64,000 bases of DNA from Welwitschia mirabilis. Taxonomy: Eukaryota; Gnetophyta; Gnetopsida; Welwitschiales. The position numbers and the translations under genes are program-made. The notes beneath the pieces are model-generated. The model was given only the letters and a program-made list of their open reading frames with translations, was not told the DNA's origin and did not search any database. Location: assembly GCA_051453625.1 (NCBI GenBank), contig JBOZIK010000001.1, positions 191,242,157 to 191,306,156 of the forward strand, read 5' to 3'. Within the stretch, counting starts at the first letter, position 1. Each line of letters begins with the position of its first letter. Of the stretch, positions 37,991 to 50,400 are shown piece after piece.

Positions 37991-40900
37991 TATGGAATAA
38001 TATGTTGTGGTAGTGCATGCACCTTTTATTTCACTTTTGCTATGCTCCTTATGTGGGTTAGCCCCTCCAGGCATTCTCTACTATAAGAATGTTTCTTTTA
38101 TTTTTGTTTGTCTTTTTATTGTTATAAAATCTAAAATGTAAAGAATTTTTCCAATATACAAAAAGCAAACTATGCTTTTGAGCAGAAAGGTTTGTGGGTT
38201 TCCTTCTTCTTAGCTTAACATCATGTGTTTCTATCACTTTTTCTTCATTTGTGTTGTCTTATTAGTGTATATTGAATTGCAAATCCTCTTTTAATAATCA
38301 TATCTATGTTTTCTACATTACAACTTCAAAAGATTAAAGTTTGTATCATCACAATTCCTTTCGTGTCATACCTGTGCACATGCTTAGATTTGTAAGGCTA
38401 TTTAAAAATGTAAATGAAATATTTTGATAATGCTAAAGTTAAGCATTACAATCATTAATTACTTTATCTCTATAAACTTTTCACAAGTTTCTTAATCTTC
38501 TATCTACTATAAGGTTTAACATACATGACTGATCATAGTTGCTAACTTCTTTTTGTATTGCTAATGTATCAACTTGACATTTGTTTAGAAATGTAGATTG
38601 AACTTCATCAAATGAAGAAAAACATGCTTACTTAATTAGAAACAAGTCTAAAAATTATCCATACAAAATATAACTTTGGTTATTATTTTCTTTCTCATTT
38701 TAAGGAATCCATATTTCTTTTCCAGTATTTTTCATACCTTTTCTTAGGAGAGTTATACATGTTTGCCATTGATTGTTGTCCTTAACTATGCTAAACTTTT
38801 CCTTTCCTATAATCATTTTAGGTTAAAAACAAATGCAGAGTTAATACACTTTCCTACAAGGTTCAGAAGCCTAAGAGGTTATAGTGTACTAGTGACGATA
38901 CCTAAGACTTACCAAACAAAAAACATGCATGAATTAAAGAAGCATCATCTTTTTTTAAACTATAATAAAAAACTTAGTTGTAAACTAAACTGGTATTATG
39001 CTGTGAAGCATTAATTATGATGTCTAGAAAATTGAATTATGAAATCCATATATATGTTTGAATATTCTACCTTTCTACCCACAATGTGCTCTATAGCTGT
39101 GATGTCATATAATAAGCAGAGCAAGCTAAAAATTATAGCTAGTATCTAATATATTTTTCTCAGTATGAAATGTCTTTCAGCAAAATGATGTTTTGCTAGA
39201 ATTTGAAAGCTTGGTGTAAGACAAACTCTTATAGCAACAAGCCAAATTTTAAACACGTATTTGGAATATTTAGAATTTTTTTTTTGTTTTAATGTAAAAA
39301 TTTTGGAAATAAGAAAGCTATTGCTAGTGTTTGATTGTATATCTTCCTATACAATTATTCAAGAATAATGCAATTATTTTTCAAATAATCAAACAAATAA
39401 CCAACTAATCCATTAGGCGATACCCATAGAGATTCCTCAAAATACTACATCGCTAAAGAAAAATAAGTGAAGAGTACATGTTAATATTTCTACAAATCTG
39501 GTAAGTCTATAGAAGATTTGTAAGGTTGTTTTAAGGCTATTTTAAAGCTGTTTAAAGAATGATCTAGTAAGTAAGATCTCATCCAACTACTAATTCAAGA
39601 TTCCAAATCATAACCAAAGTGATAAAGCAAGCATATCAAGAAATATTTATGAGCATAAAGACATAGTTAATAGTTTAAGAGATAAACCTTACTCAAACCC
39701 TCATCTTGGTAAAGAAACATTGAAGGCCTTCCCCTCCTCCCAGGAACTTCCACCTCCAAATTGGGTCTAGTAATGAAATATTAAATAAAAACATGGACAT
39801 GGTTGGATACAGAAGCTAATTATGACACTAATGTATGATTGTTAATTGGTGAAGTAGAATGATATTAACATACTAGCACAATTTCCCATGTGAATTCCCC
39901 ACTTTGCTGGGTGTGTTGGGGTAGGTTGGTTTCAAATTAAAACATATGCAAGTAAAATTAATGAGGAGATTCTTATTATTATTGCACTATATTTCAAAGA
40001 AACTAAAGCAAAAAGTCATAGAAAAACACTCATAGGGGAAAAAGACATCAAATAAGCAAAACCAAATTTGCCATGCCAATGCTAAAATCAAATACACCTT
40101 GAACACTGCTAAGATTTATGCTGCATAACTCTGTTGATCAATTATTTTGAAGCATTAATGTCTTAATTATGCAATTTAATTAAGCATTTAGTATCAAGCT
40201 TTTTGACTGAAATCAATATAATAAATCATTCTGAGTAGTATGAATCAGCTAACGTAACCTACACTTACCTTAACATGTATGGGTTTTTTCACTTCACTTG
40301 CCATTAACTCAATGATGGTACCAGTTTAATTCTTATTCATTTCTTATTTTTCATACAATTTTATTAAGTTGTACTCATTTAACTCTGATTACTAGCATTT
40401 CGATAACCCGCATAGTGCCATTTCATGGTGACTATCAAGTAGGAAGTTACACTATCTTGCCTGATATACAACTTTAAAGTTGTCAACATGGTTCTCAAAA
40501 TGGCATTAAAGAATATCAAAGGTGGATTAGTTCCATCTCATGCAACATTTATGCTCTGTGTCATCCAAGAACGTTGTATCAAGAGAACTAGTAAATAAAC
40601 AGTAAGCTAGATAGTTTTGTTCATATATTGACAACTTTTAATGAATTCTATATACATAATGTATCAAGAAACCATGAAAGCAACATAATAAAAGGCAAAA
40701 TTATGAATATAACTAGACAAACATGCCAAGATAAAACATCCAATACACATATTTGGGTTTTTTCTCTTATAGATATACAATCACACACATATTTCTACAA
40801 TTCAATTCTTATTTTAACAGTATGAAATGATCTTGTTAAAAGGTTCATTCCATTGCCAATTAGCACAGGCAAACATGCAATATGGATAATCCCGCAGATC

Positions 40901-43396
40901 AAGATGCTGAAATGATCATTGCTTGCATACTAATACTATATACTCATCACCTCAATAATACACTATAAAATCTCTCTTACTTAAAAGAAATTCAAGTTTT
41001 AGATAGACAAGGTTCATTAGCTTTTCAAACTTTGATATTAGTAAAAATTAAATTACAATTGATGCTTGTTATATAAATAAACAATAATAATGAGAATAGA
41101 GCTATCTATATTTATTAACTAAATAAAAATACAGCTTGTAATCCCACTAGGATTCTCAATACCAAACTTGTATATGATACAAAGATCTCATATATTTCTT
41201 AATGGAACAAGACTATCCATCACTAAGAAATAAGTGAATTCTAGCATAGATATGTAATTCAAACATTAGAAAATAGCATAGATAAAATCAAGAAATGACA
41301 AAATGTTCCTCATCTTAGGAAGGATGCAAGCTACGCTATGTCTTTTATTATGCATTTAAAATTGTTTTAGCATTGCCTTTTGGTTGGATTTCTCAATTTA
41401 AAAAAAAACTCATGCATCCATGTCTTGCATTCTTGGCAATGTCCAAAATATCTATGTTGGTGCTGATTCCAAGCCCAAATAACTACATGAGAGGGATTAA
41501 ACTTCAGTAAGATTGTGTCTCTGATATTATAGGTGTTGTGGCATTATCCACTGTGAAACCATGAGGTGAAACATAGCCTAATTACTAAACAATTAAGCAA
41601 GGGTGTCTAGTAGATTACCTCTAGCTAAGATGCAACAATCCTTGCTAGTCAGTATAAATCAGTAAAAAGATATGCAAGGATTTCTTCACTACATAAGATA
41701 TGAACAAATCAGAGGTTGCTGAACATGATGAAGAAAATAAATAAATATTTACAATGACCAAATAAAAATATGAGAAAGATGATAAATGTCAGATGCACCT
41801 CTCTACAACAAGCAGCAAAGAGCCAAGGATATAAAGGAAGATGAACTAATGCAAAGTGATCAGCTTTTAAACTAGCACAAGGTAAACACATTTTAAAGGT
41901 GTTCAATGTATTGACATAGAGTTAACTGGCCATGTGAGATAGAAGATGTAATCTTTAAGCATGAAGGCATATGAAATCTTATAAGAGTAAATGTCTAAAT
42001 TAGGACCAAAAACAGGTACCTTTTAGATTTCATACATAATAACTTTTTTTTATTCTTTGCAAGAAAAAATTAAAAAACAAGAATTATGAGATAAGTCAAA
42101 TGAGTCTTTAGGCATCAAAAATTAAATGGTTTAGGAAGAAGTAAAAGAATTTGTTATGCTTAAAAGGATCAAGACTGATATTATGCAAATAAATATTTTA
42201 GTTTACCCACTCTCTTTTTCTATCTAAGATATTTGTTGGAATCTCCATTAGACTTGAATCTCATCTCCTGAGCTCTTGCTGCACTACGCTCTGCTTGAGA
42301 GTCGCTTCCTAGCTCATATTATGTTCATTCCCTTCCCTGCTCTTGTGAAATACTAATTAGTTGTCTCTTTCTTTGTTTCTCAACTTGAGCTTCTTTCCCC
42401 AAGCAGACTTCAAGTAGGTTGTCGTTTCCTTTCTTTCCAGTAGGAATAAGAGACATAATGTTTTATCATTTTCTCCTCAAGGGTATGGAAGATTAATCAG
42501 GATGTTAAGAAGAGATGATGCATCCCAGTAGATTTATCATCAAGAGAATTTTATCTTGCCAATAATCACTGTCTACAACTCTTTTGAAGTTTCATTTAGA
42601 TAGAGTGGACTCATGATTCTGAGTTTTAATACAATATTTTATTCCTTAATTGATCATTCTATGCAATAGTAGACTATGTGGAGATGCACTTTCAGACCAG
42701 GAAATCTGTTCTATTGAGTTTATGTAAATCAGAAGCTCTGTTTTCTCACGAGGAATCCCATATGCATTTATCTCTTCTAAGTAGAGCTCATCCCCTGATG
42801 TCATTTGTACAAGATTGCAGAGGAATCTATAGGAAAGATGAACACCTCCAAGTCCAGAGTACCCAATTTTTTATTAAGTTCTAGTTGTGCATTGTAGGGG
42901 CTATTTCTCAATCTAATCAATTTCCTATTTTACAGTTTATATCCCTAAATTTTATCTATGTTTTCAGGAAAAAAATCTTAAAGCACTAATCTCTCAGACA
43001 GGCCATCAGATAGGCCTGTAACCAGATTAAGGTCTAGTTTTAGTGCATATGTAAGAGTTTGATCTTCATCGTTTCTCCAGCAATGAAAATGTTTCAATTT
43101 CATTCAAAAAAAAAACTGAAACTGAAATAGTAAATGCTAAATAATAGACCCATCTAGTTTATTATTTAAAATAACTACTCACAAATAATGCATAACTCTT
43201 CACAAGCTGGTAAGAAATACATGTATTAAAGTTTAAAGGTACTACCCCCAAACTAGTCATTATTATCTCTTCCAAGTATTAAGGTTGATATTTCAAGTTT
43301 TTGGTAAGTTACAGCAAAATCATGTCTTCAGGTTAGGACCGAATCAGTAAAATGGAACCAGTTTAAAAAGCATAAACTAGATAACAAAGGAGGATC
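37991..43396. other. Interior of the CACTA-like element, left part
   Basis: About 5.4 kb with no transposase motif recognised on either strand. The 42240-42900 stretch is noticeably less AT-rich, with one open frame (42678-42884 plus) and an A-run at 43105-43116 following a 3'UTR-like stretch. Captured host sequence is possible, but I cannot name a gene. Confidence 0.45.
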
Positions 43397-45470
43397 TAAA
43401 TAAGCCTCGATAAGAATGAAGAAAGAAAAAGCACTATAGTTTGATAGGATATCTAGAAATATAAAAATAATGGAACAGGTACATTGCATTTTGATTAGGA
43501 ATGGTAATGAAAATAGTTAGGAAGACTACATGTGGCTTTTATAGATTTAGGAAATCCAGCATGCAATAGAAGCCCAAAAAATGCAGATCAGATTTTGTGA
43601 AAAGGCATATAACTTGGCAATATTTACAATGAAGGTAAAGTACTATGTATAAGAATAGACTATGAAGGTATGAATAAGTCTTTACAGTGGTTACTTTGAA
43701 TTGTATCCATGTGCTTTTGAATTGATAAAAAACGAAAAANNNNNNNNNNNNNNNNNNNNNNNNNNNNNNNNNNNNNNNNNNNNNNNNNNNNNNNNNNNNN
43801 NNNNNNNNNNNNNNNNNNNNNNNNNNNNNNNNNNNNNNNGGCTAAAAAATCCTTGATAAGAATGAAGAAAGGAAACATACTATAGTTTGATGGGATATCT
43901 AGAAATATTAAAATAATGGAATAGGTACATTGCATTTTGATTGGGAATGCTAATGAAAATAGTTAAGGAGACTACATGTGGCTTTTATAAACTTAAGAAA
44001 TATAGCATGTAATAGAGGCTCAAGAAATGCAAATCAGATTCTATGAGAAGGTATATAACTTGGCAATATTTACAATGAAGGCAAAGTACAATGTATAAGA
44101 ATAGACTGTGAAGGTATGAATAAGTATATACAGTGGTTACTTTGAATTTTATCCATGTGCTTTTGAATTAATAACAAACATCAAAGCATCTAGGTTACTG
44201 GTATTACATGACATTTACTAACAAGACAATAAAGGGAGAAGAATAAATCCAAGATAAATGAACAAGCATAAAAGATTCTTAGATGGTATAAGATAGCATT
44301 CTTTAGGATCACTGATATCACGAATGGAGATATTAAATAGGATTTCCATTGCAAAACTAGTTGGCATAATAAAGTAAAAAGCTATTATTGAAGTTTTTCC
44401 CTTCAAATTAGACTCAAGCATATATCTACCAAAAACAAGTGTGCCACTGAATGTATGGATAAAGAACTCATATGGGAAAATTGTATATGCTAAGATTGTT
44501 TCATTTTAACTAAAAAAAGGGGTTAGTGCTTGAAGTAGATTTATTTAATTTCAAATAAGCTTCTTAATCCTAAATGAACATACACTGACAGGGATATCAA
44601 AGATGTTTTGGACATGTGTAATGAAAAGATTGGAGCAAATGCTTGTAAGAAGACTTACATTACTCCTGTTCATAGGAATGAAAATGGCTGATAAAATCAA
44701 GAACTCGCTAGAAGGTGATGAAATTCAATGTACAAAAAGAAGTAGAATAATAGATAAAGTGTNNNNNNNNNNNNNNNNNNNNNNNNNNNNNNNNNNNNNN
44801 NNNNNNNNNNNNNNNNNNNNNNNNNNNNNNNNNNNNNNNNNNNNNNNNNNNNNNNNNNNNNNAAACAAACATCAAACCATCTAGGATATTGGTATTACAT
44901 GACATTTACTAACAAGACAATAAAGGGAGAAGAATAGATTCAAGATGAATGAACAAGCATAAAAGATTCTTAGATGGTATAAAACATCATTTTTTAGGAT
45001 CACTGATGTTATGAATGGGGATATCAAATAGGATGTGCATTGCAAAACTAATTGGCATAATAAAGTAAAAAGTTATTATTGAAGTTTTCCACCTCAAATT
45101 AGACTCAAGCATATATCTACCAAAAACAAGTGTGCTACTAAACTTATGGATAAATAACTCATGTGGAAAAGTTGTATATGCTAAGATTATTTCATTTTAA
45201 CCAAAAAAGGGGGTAGTCCTTAAAGTGGATTTATTTAATTTTAAATAAGCTGCTTAATGCTAAAAAAAATACATTGATGAGGATATCAAAGATGGGTTGG
45301 ACATGAGCAATGAAAAGATTGAAACAAATGCTTGTAAGAAGACTTGCATTACTCATGTTCATAAGAATGAAAATGAGTGACAAAATCAAGCACTCACTAG
45401 GAGGTAATGAAATGCAACATACAAAAAGAAGTAGCATAATAGATGAAGTGTATTACCTATAGTATTAGTA
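43397..45470. repeat. Tandem array of a ~0.93-kb unit, broken by two 100-N gaps
   Basis: Segment 43397-43739 matches 43840-44183, and 44177-44762 matches 44863-45455. The middle copy (43840-44762) is complete at ~0.92 kb. The left copy lacks its second half where gap 43740-43839 lies, and the right copy lacks its first half where gap 44763-44862 lies. Shared words include 'gatatctagaaatat', 'aacttggcaatatttacaat', 'aagattcttagatggtata' and 'ctcaagcatatatctacc'. Copies differ by scattered substitutions, so they are real duplicates and not one sequence assembled twice. Confidence 0.85.
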
Positions 45471-47217
45471 CTAAATAACACATGACAGACAATCTTTAAT
45501 CAGTACTGAATAATCATCTAGGCATGCCTTATAAAATGAAGTGTATTACCTACATTATTATATCCTCTTTGTAATCAGTAGATGTTTAAATGCAAATTTA
45601 CTTCCAATAATTTCTTAGATTTCTGAAAAAATTTCCAAATACATTTGCAAAAGGGTTTGTTATAGTATGAAGGAAAGTATATTATTAGTTCCTGAGTTAC
45701 AGCCTTAAAAGTTAACTTCAATAACCCAAAACGCTTGATGAAATTACTGGTAAGCTGATAAAAGTCTATCAAAAATTAGTTCAGTAATGATGCTATGCGA
45801 AGATCTTTGAAACAATTCAGTAGATTATATACAATTCAAATTGCCAAATTTATTGAATGAAAATGCATGAGCAGCATTAGATTTTGAAAGTAATTTTTGA
45901 ATCAGAAAGATTTTATTGGATGAAGAAACATCAATACTTGGCATATTTCAAAAAATATTGTGCATTTAGGCAAATCCATTCTTTATCTCAAACAAGAATT
46001 CAAATATCAAGTATACTTCAAGAAACATAGTTATTATGAAAGATTTTAAAAGTTCCATTGTTTCGAAGAAATGACCTCATAGTGCCCCAACCAATTTTGA
46101 TATTTTTGAGCTCTCAACACACATCTGCAATGCTTGCATCTGTATGGTTTTCTATTTGATCTACCAATGCTACAAACTTACTCATCCTTATATTTGCTTC
46201 TACATTCTCTTCTGCATGCAATGCATCTTCCAAATCTTTCTTAGGCTCTACACTAGGTTCATTTACATTTCTTGATGTGTTTTCCACATCTTCACTAAAT
46301 TTAAAAAATTTCATGAAACTTTCCTTATGCATGAAGCACATGATTAAATGCTTCATCCTACTCCACTTTTCTAGGCTCTGATTCTTCACATTCAATATCA
46401 CTTATGACCCATCCAATCTCCTTTGCTATAGTTACTCCCATTTAGATTAATGTGTACTACTAAAGCTGACAGCATAGATCCTCACTACTTACCACACTTA
46501 TCTCGTTGAGTAACATAACTTCTCATACTGATGTTAGCCCTCTCATTAATAAGACTTGAAATGCAAGAAAATGGAAGGAAATCTGCTTTTGAAAGGCTTT
46601 TTATAATCCTAAGGATTTCATTCTTTTNNNNNNNNNNNNNNNNNNNNNNNNNNNNNNNNNNNNNNNNNNNNNNNNNNNNNNNNNNNNNNNNNNNNNNNNN
46701 TATTCTTATATGAGACCTGGAAATTGTATTATTGATGGTGGGAATGGATGGTATGAGAATATAGAATGCCTTGCTTCTAGGGAAGAATGTAAAAATAACA
46801 CATAATTAAACATAGAAAAAAGGTTAAAAAACAACATTTGGATGCAAAAATAATAATAATTTGTACTGGACATAAAATAATTAGCGATGGTGATCGAGGT
46901 GAGCTGAAGTGAGATAACCATCTACAAAAGGCACAAAGGAAGGAAGGAAAGGGAAGGAAAATAAATGAATAGCAAATTGTTTATCAAGGAATGTCTAGCA
47001 GAGCTTCCTGTAATAAAATAATCTCAAGTTACAATCAAAATGGAGGATAAAATCTACAGTAGTAGAATGGATTCATACTAGGTGAGGAGAAGTGTGAGAC
47101 CCTTGTGACTAAAGCATGCAATCCAATAAAAGATTCAAATCGTGTGGTAGTTCTCAAAAAAATCTAATTTTTATAATTTTAGCATCATTTTTGTGTTGTT
47201 TTAAACTTATATTTTAA
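45471..47217. other. Interior of the CACTA-like element, right part
   Basis: No recognised gene. The minus-strand frame 46401-46114 (95 codons, 'EKWSRMKHLIMCFMHKE', acidic middle) is the best-composed open frame in the element, and its frame extends upstream to about 46440. I do not recognise a family. 73 bases (46628-46700) are unknown. Confidence 0.45.
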
Positions 47218-47449
47218 GTTTTTTATTGTTTAAATGCATTAAAAAAAACACATACATGCCTCACTTTTAAGGCTTTTTTTAATGAACACCTTTAAAGAGA
47301 CCTTTTAAGGTGTTTATTTAGAAAAACGCCTCAAAAGGTTATTTAATTTATTCTTTTTAAGGAGTTTTTAAAGCAAATGGTTTAAAAAAACTTTTTATTT
47401 AAGGCATTTATTTTAATAAACACCTTAAAAGCCTATATTTCCTATGACA
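47218..47449 (-). repeat. Right subterminal repeats and TIR of the CACTA-like element
   Basis: Mirror of the left end: 'ttttaaggtgttt', 'aaaacgcctcaaaa', 'ttaaggcattt' and 'aaacaccttaaaa' occur in alternating orientation before the terminal CCTATATTTCCTATGACA. Confidence 0.75.
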
Positions 47450-47502
47450 AATTCAATAATGAATCTAGCTATATTTGAAATGTTGGCATTACATTCCTAA
47501 TA
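47450..47502 (-). repeat. LTR3, right piece
   Basis: Completes LTR3 after the CACTA-like element with 'aatgaatctagctatatttg' and 'aatgttggcattacattcct', as in LTR2. The terminus is TAATA where TAACA is expected (C-to-T). The outer Athila-like spacer and RT resume right after. Confidence 0.8.
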
Positions 47503-50400
47503 AGGATCATGCTTTAGATCTTCAAGATTAAAAACCCTACACCATCAGTCAAAATGAAGCCCCCATTAAACTTGAACCTCTACCTAATAACCTTAAGTAT
47601 GCTTTCTTAAGAAATAACTCTACCTTTTTGGTAGTAATCAATTTCTCCTTATCATCATCCTAATAAATTGAATTGCTAAACCTTTTAAAGAAACATAAAC
47701 AAGTCATTGAATGAATCCTTTCTAACATTAAAGGCATTAATTCTAATATTTATATGCATCACATTTACTTAGAATAAAAATACTAAACCATACGTCAAAG
47801 CCTAATGATGAATCAACCCAACCTTAAAAGAGGTAGTGAAAATGAAGTAATCAAATTCTTGGATAACGAAATTATCTATCCCATTTGAAATAGTAAATGA
47901 GTAAGTTTAATTCAAACAATAGCAAAGAAATTTGGAATTACCACTATCAAGTGAACACAATGAACTTATTCCCACTTGGCCTACAGTTAAATGGAGACTG
48001 TACATTGACTATAGAAAACTCAATGTCATTTCTATAAAGGGTTATTTTTCTCCCTTGTTTCTGACTAGTAATTAGAACAACTCATTGGACATCTCTTTTA
48101 CTATTTTCAAAATGGATACTCAGGGTGCAATCAAATAAAATTTTTTCTTGAGGACTAAGATAAAACTACCTTTACTTGTTTATATAAATCTTTTTATTAT
48201 AAATATATGACTTTTGATTTGTGTAATGCCTTAGCTATAGTTTAATGTTGTATTCTTGGAATTTTATTTGATTTACTAGGCTCATGCATTGAAATTTTTA
48301 TGAATAATTTCTTTATTTATGGGGCTTATTATGATCTCTATCTTTGTAACTTATAAAGTGTCCTTACTCAATGTATTACAAAATGACTTATGTTAAATTG
48401 GAAAAAAGGTTATTTCATGGTTAACAAAGGCATAGTTTCATGACATATTATTTTTTCAAGAGGAATTTAAGTAGAATCTATAAAATTTTAGTTAATCACA
48501 CACTTGCCTACTCCACACAAACAGAATGCCTACTCCACAAAAATAGAAAGATACTAGATCCTTTTTAGGACAGGTAGATTATTACAAGAGGTTTATTAAA
48601 TACTTTATAAAATTTCCAAACCACTTTTTAACCTTCTAAAAAAAGATGCCTCTTTTAACTAGTCCTATGAATTTCAAAAATCTTTTAACAATCTCAAAGA
48701 AAAACTTACCTGCACACCTGCCATTTAACCATTTAACTTGAATTTACCTTTATGTGTGATGCGAGAATTATGTAATTATGGTTATTTTAGGATAAAGAGC
48801 AAATAAAAAAAATATTATCTACTATATGAGTAAAAGCTTAAGTGACACTCAATTAAACTACACCATCACTGAAAAAGAGCTTCTTGTCATAGTCTTTACC
48901 TTAGAAAACTTTAAGTAATATCTCTTAAGTTTTAAGATAATCATCTACATAGATCACTCATCCCTTAGATACCTATTTTCTAAAAAGGATTCAAAGCCTA
49001 GATTAATCAGATGAATTCTACTTTTGTAGGATTTTGATTTAGAAATTATGGATAAAAAGGGATTTAATTTTTTTTATATTATCTTTCATGCATAACTTAG
49101 AAAAACTTACAAAAATCTCTTTCCATCAATGATACCTTTCCTAATGAACATCTTTTCTATATCTTGAAAACCTTAGTTTGTTGATACTGTAAATTATTTA
49201 GTTTCTAAGGTTATTTCTTCTCATTGGACCTTTAAAAATAGAAGAAAATTCTTGAGTTATATTAAATATTTCTTTTTAGATAGTCCTTACCTTTTTAAAT
49301 ATTACCTATATTAAGTTATTTGAAAATGTATCCCTCAATTAAAAGTACATGACATTCTTAAGAATTTCCATTTTGAGACTTATAGTGATCATTACTCTGC
49401 TAATAAAACCACTATGAAAATTCTTCAATCCTTTTTTTATTGGTCATCCATTTTTTGATGTTCTTATCTTTATTACAAAAGATGTGAAAATTGTCAAAAA
49501 CATGATAGCCTTTGATGGAAACACATGATGCCATAAATCCCATTCTTGTTGTTGAACTTTCTCATATTGGGGGTATTAACTTTCAAGTCTAATATCCTTA
49601 TTTGAATGGACACCAACACTTTTGTATTTGTATAGATTACATTATTAAGCGGATAGGGGCATGCGCACGTCACTTTAACAATGTTTAAACTATAGTGAAG
49701 TTCTATAATTAAAATGTTTTAATGAGATTTAATTACCATTGGGATTTGATTAGAAATGGGGGAACTATTTTTTGTAATAGAATAATTAATAATCTTCTAG
49801 CTAAGTATGCAGTCACTTATAAAATTATAACTCCTTATTGTCCCCAAACCAATGGACAAGTCTAGATCACTAATAGAGAAATTAAAAATGTTCTACAAAA
49901 TGTAATGAACTAAGATAGAAAAAATTGAATTAATGGTGTTTTTTATGCTTATCAAATAGCTCATAAAACACCATTAGGAATTTTCCTGTTTAGGTTAGTA
50001 TATGGAAAAGTTTGTTATTTAACCATTGAACTTGAACATAAGGCATATTGATAATCAAAAACATGAATTTAAATCTTGAGGGAAAGGATGATTCAACTTA
50101 ATGAGCTAGATGAAATTGGGAATTATCTTATGAGAATATCAAAATCAACAAGAAAAGGATGAAGAAATTTGATGATCAGAACATCCTTAGAAAAACATTT
50201 CAAGAAAGAAAACTAGTTTTGCTTTACAACTTACAATTACATTTCTTTTTAGGTAAATTAGTCTTTAAGTGGAAAAGTCCATATCTAATAAAAAAGGTTT
50301 TTTTGAATGGTGTATTTATCATCAAAAATACTAAAACTTACCAATAATTCAAAGTCATTAGTCATTACCTTAAATATTACCATCCAACCCTCCATCAACT
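47503..50400 (+). pseudogene. Athila-like pol remnant (RT, RNase H, integrase)
   Basis: RT: 'EPLPNNLKYAFL' near 47570, 'WRLYIDYRKLN' near 47990, 'YSGCNQIK' near 48115, and 'IEIFMNNFFIYG' at about 48290-48323, where the catalytic D-D pair is N-N (48303-48308). RNase H: 'KELLVIVFTLENFK' near 48875 and 'YIDHSSLRYLFSKK' near 48945. Integrase: 'HFETYSDHY' with 'RCENCQK' (HHCC zinc-finger relic) near 49365-49500, 'GGINFQV' (first catalytic D is N, 49578-49580), 'IRNGGTIFCN' (second D is N, 49755-49757), 'TPYCPQTNGQV' followed by a stop at the catalytic Glu, 'AHKTPLG', 'RLVYGK' and 'ELEHKAY'. An open frame at 50159-50347 carries the C-terminal segment, with 'GKLVFKWKSPYLIKKVF' then 'NGVFIIKN'. All motifs are in Athila order on one strand, with many stops. 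Confidence 0.93.

Larger units (their letters stand above)
37752..47449. mobile_element. CACTA-like (En/Spm, CMC) DNA transposon, ~9.7 kb, inside LTR3
   Basis: The left end TACTATAAGAAATATAGG and the right end (reverse complement TGTCATAGGAAATATAGG) form imperfect terminal inverted repeats sharing ATARGAAATATAGG. They recall the CACTATAAGAAA-type ends of plant CACTA elements. AAT flanks both sides (37749-37751 and 47450-47452), the 3-bp duplication of that superfamily. Excision restores LTR3 in line with LTR1 and LTR2. Both ends carry clustered subterminal repeats. No TNPD-type transposase motif was found in the interior, which holds an internal tandem array and three gaps (43740-43839, 44763-44862, 46628-46700). 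It is probably non-autonomous, or a carrier of captured sequence. Confidence 0.8.
26245..47502 (-). mobile_element. Minus-strand LTR element with ~0.32-kb LTRs, itself interrupted twice
   Basis: Three copies of one short LTR occur: 26245-26564 (LTR1), 26888-27038 (LTR2, its left part lost in a gap) and 37491-37751 joined to 47450-47502 (LTR3). Read on the minus strand they begin near TGTTAGGAATG and end just before a tRNA-iMet-type primer site (37476-37490), so the right copy is the 5' LTR. With the insertions at 28828-36598 and 37752-47449 removed, the interior from LTR2 to LTR3 is only about 2.7 kb, with no retroelement gene recognised: a non-autonomous element. Why there are two left LTRs is unresolved (tandem arrangement, second insertion, or assembly). 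The outer Athila-like protease and pol continue directly on either side. Confidence 0.7.

Noticed and set aside
46114-46401. 95-codon minus-strand frame as a CACTA transposase
   Set aside because: No similarity that I can see to TNPD or Transposase_21 motifs; reported only as unrecognised within the interior.
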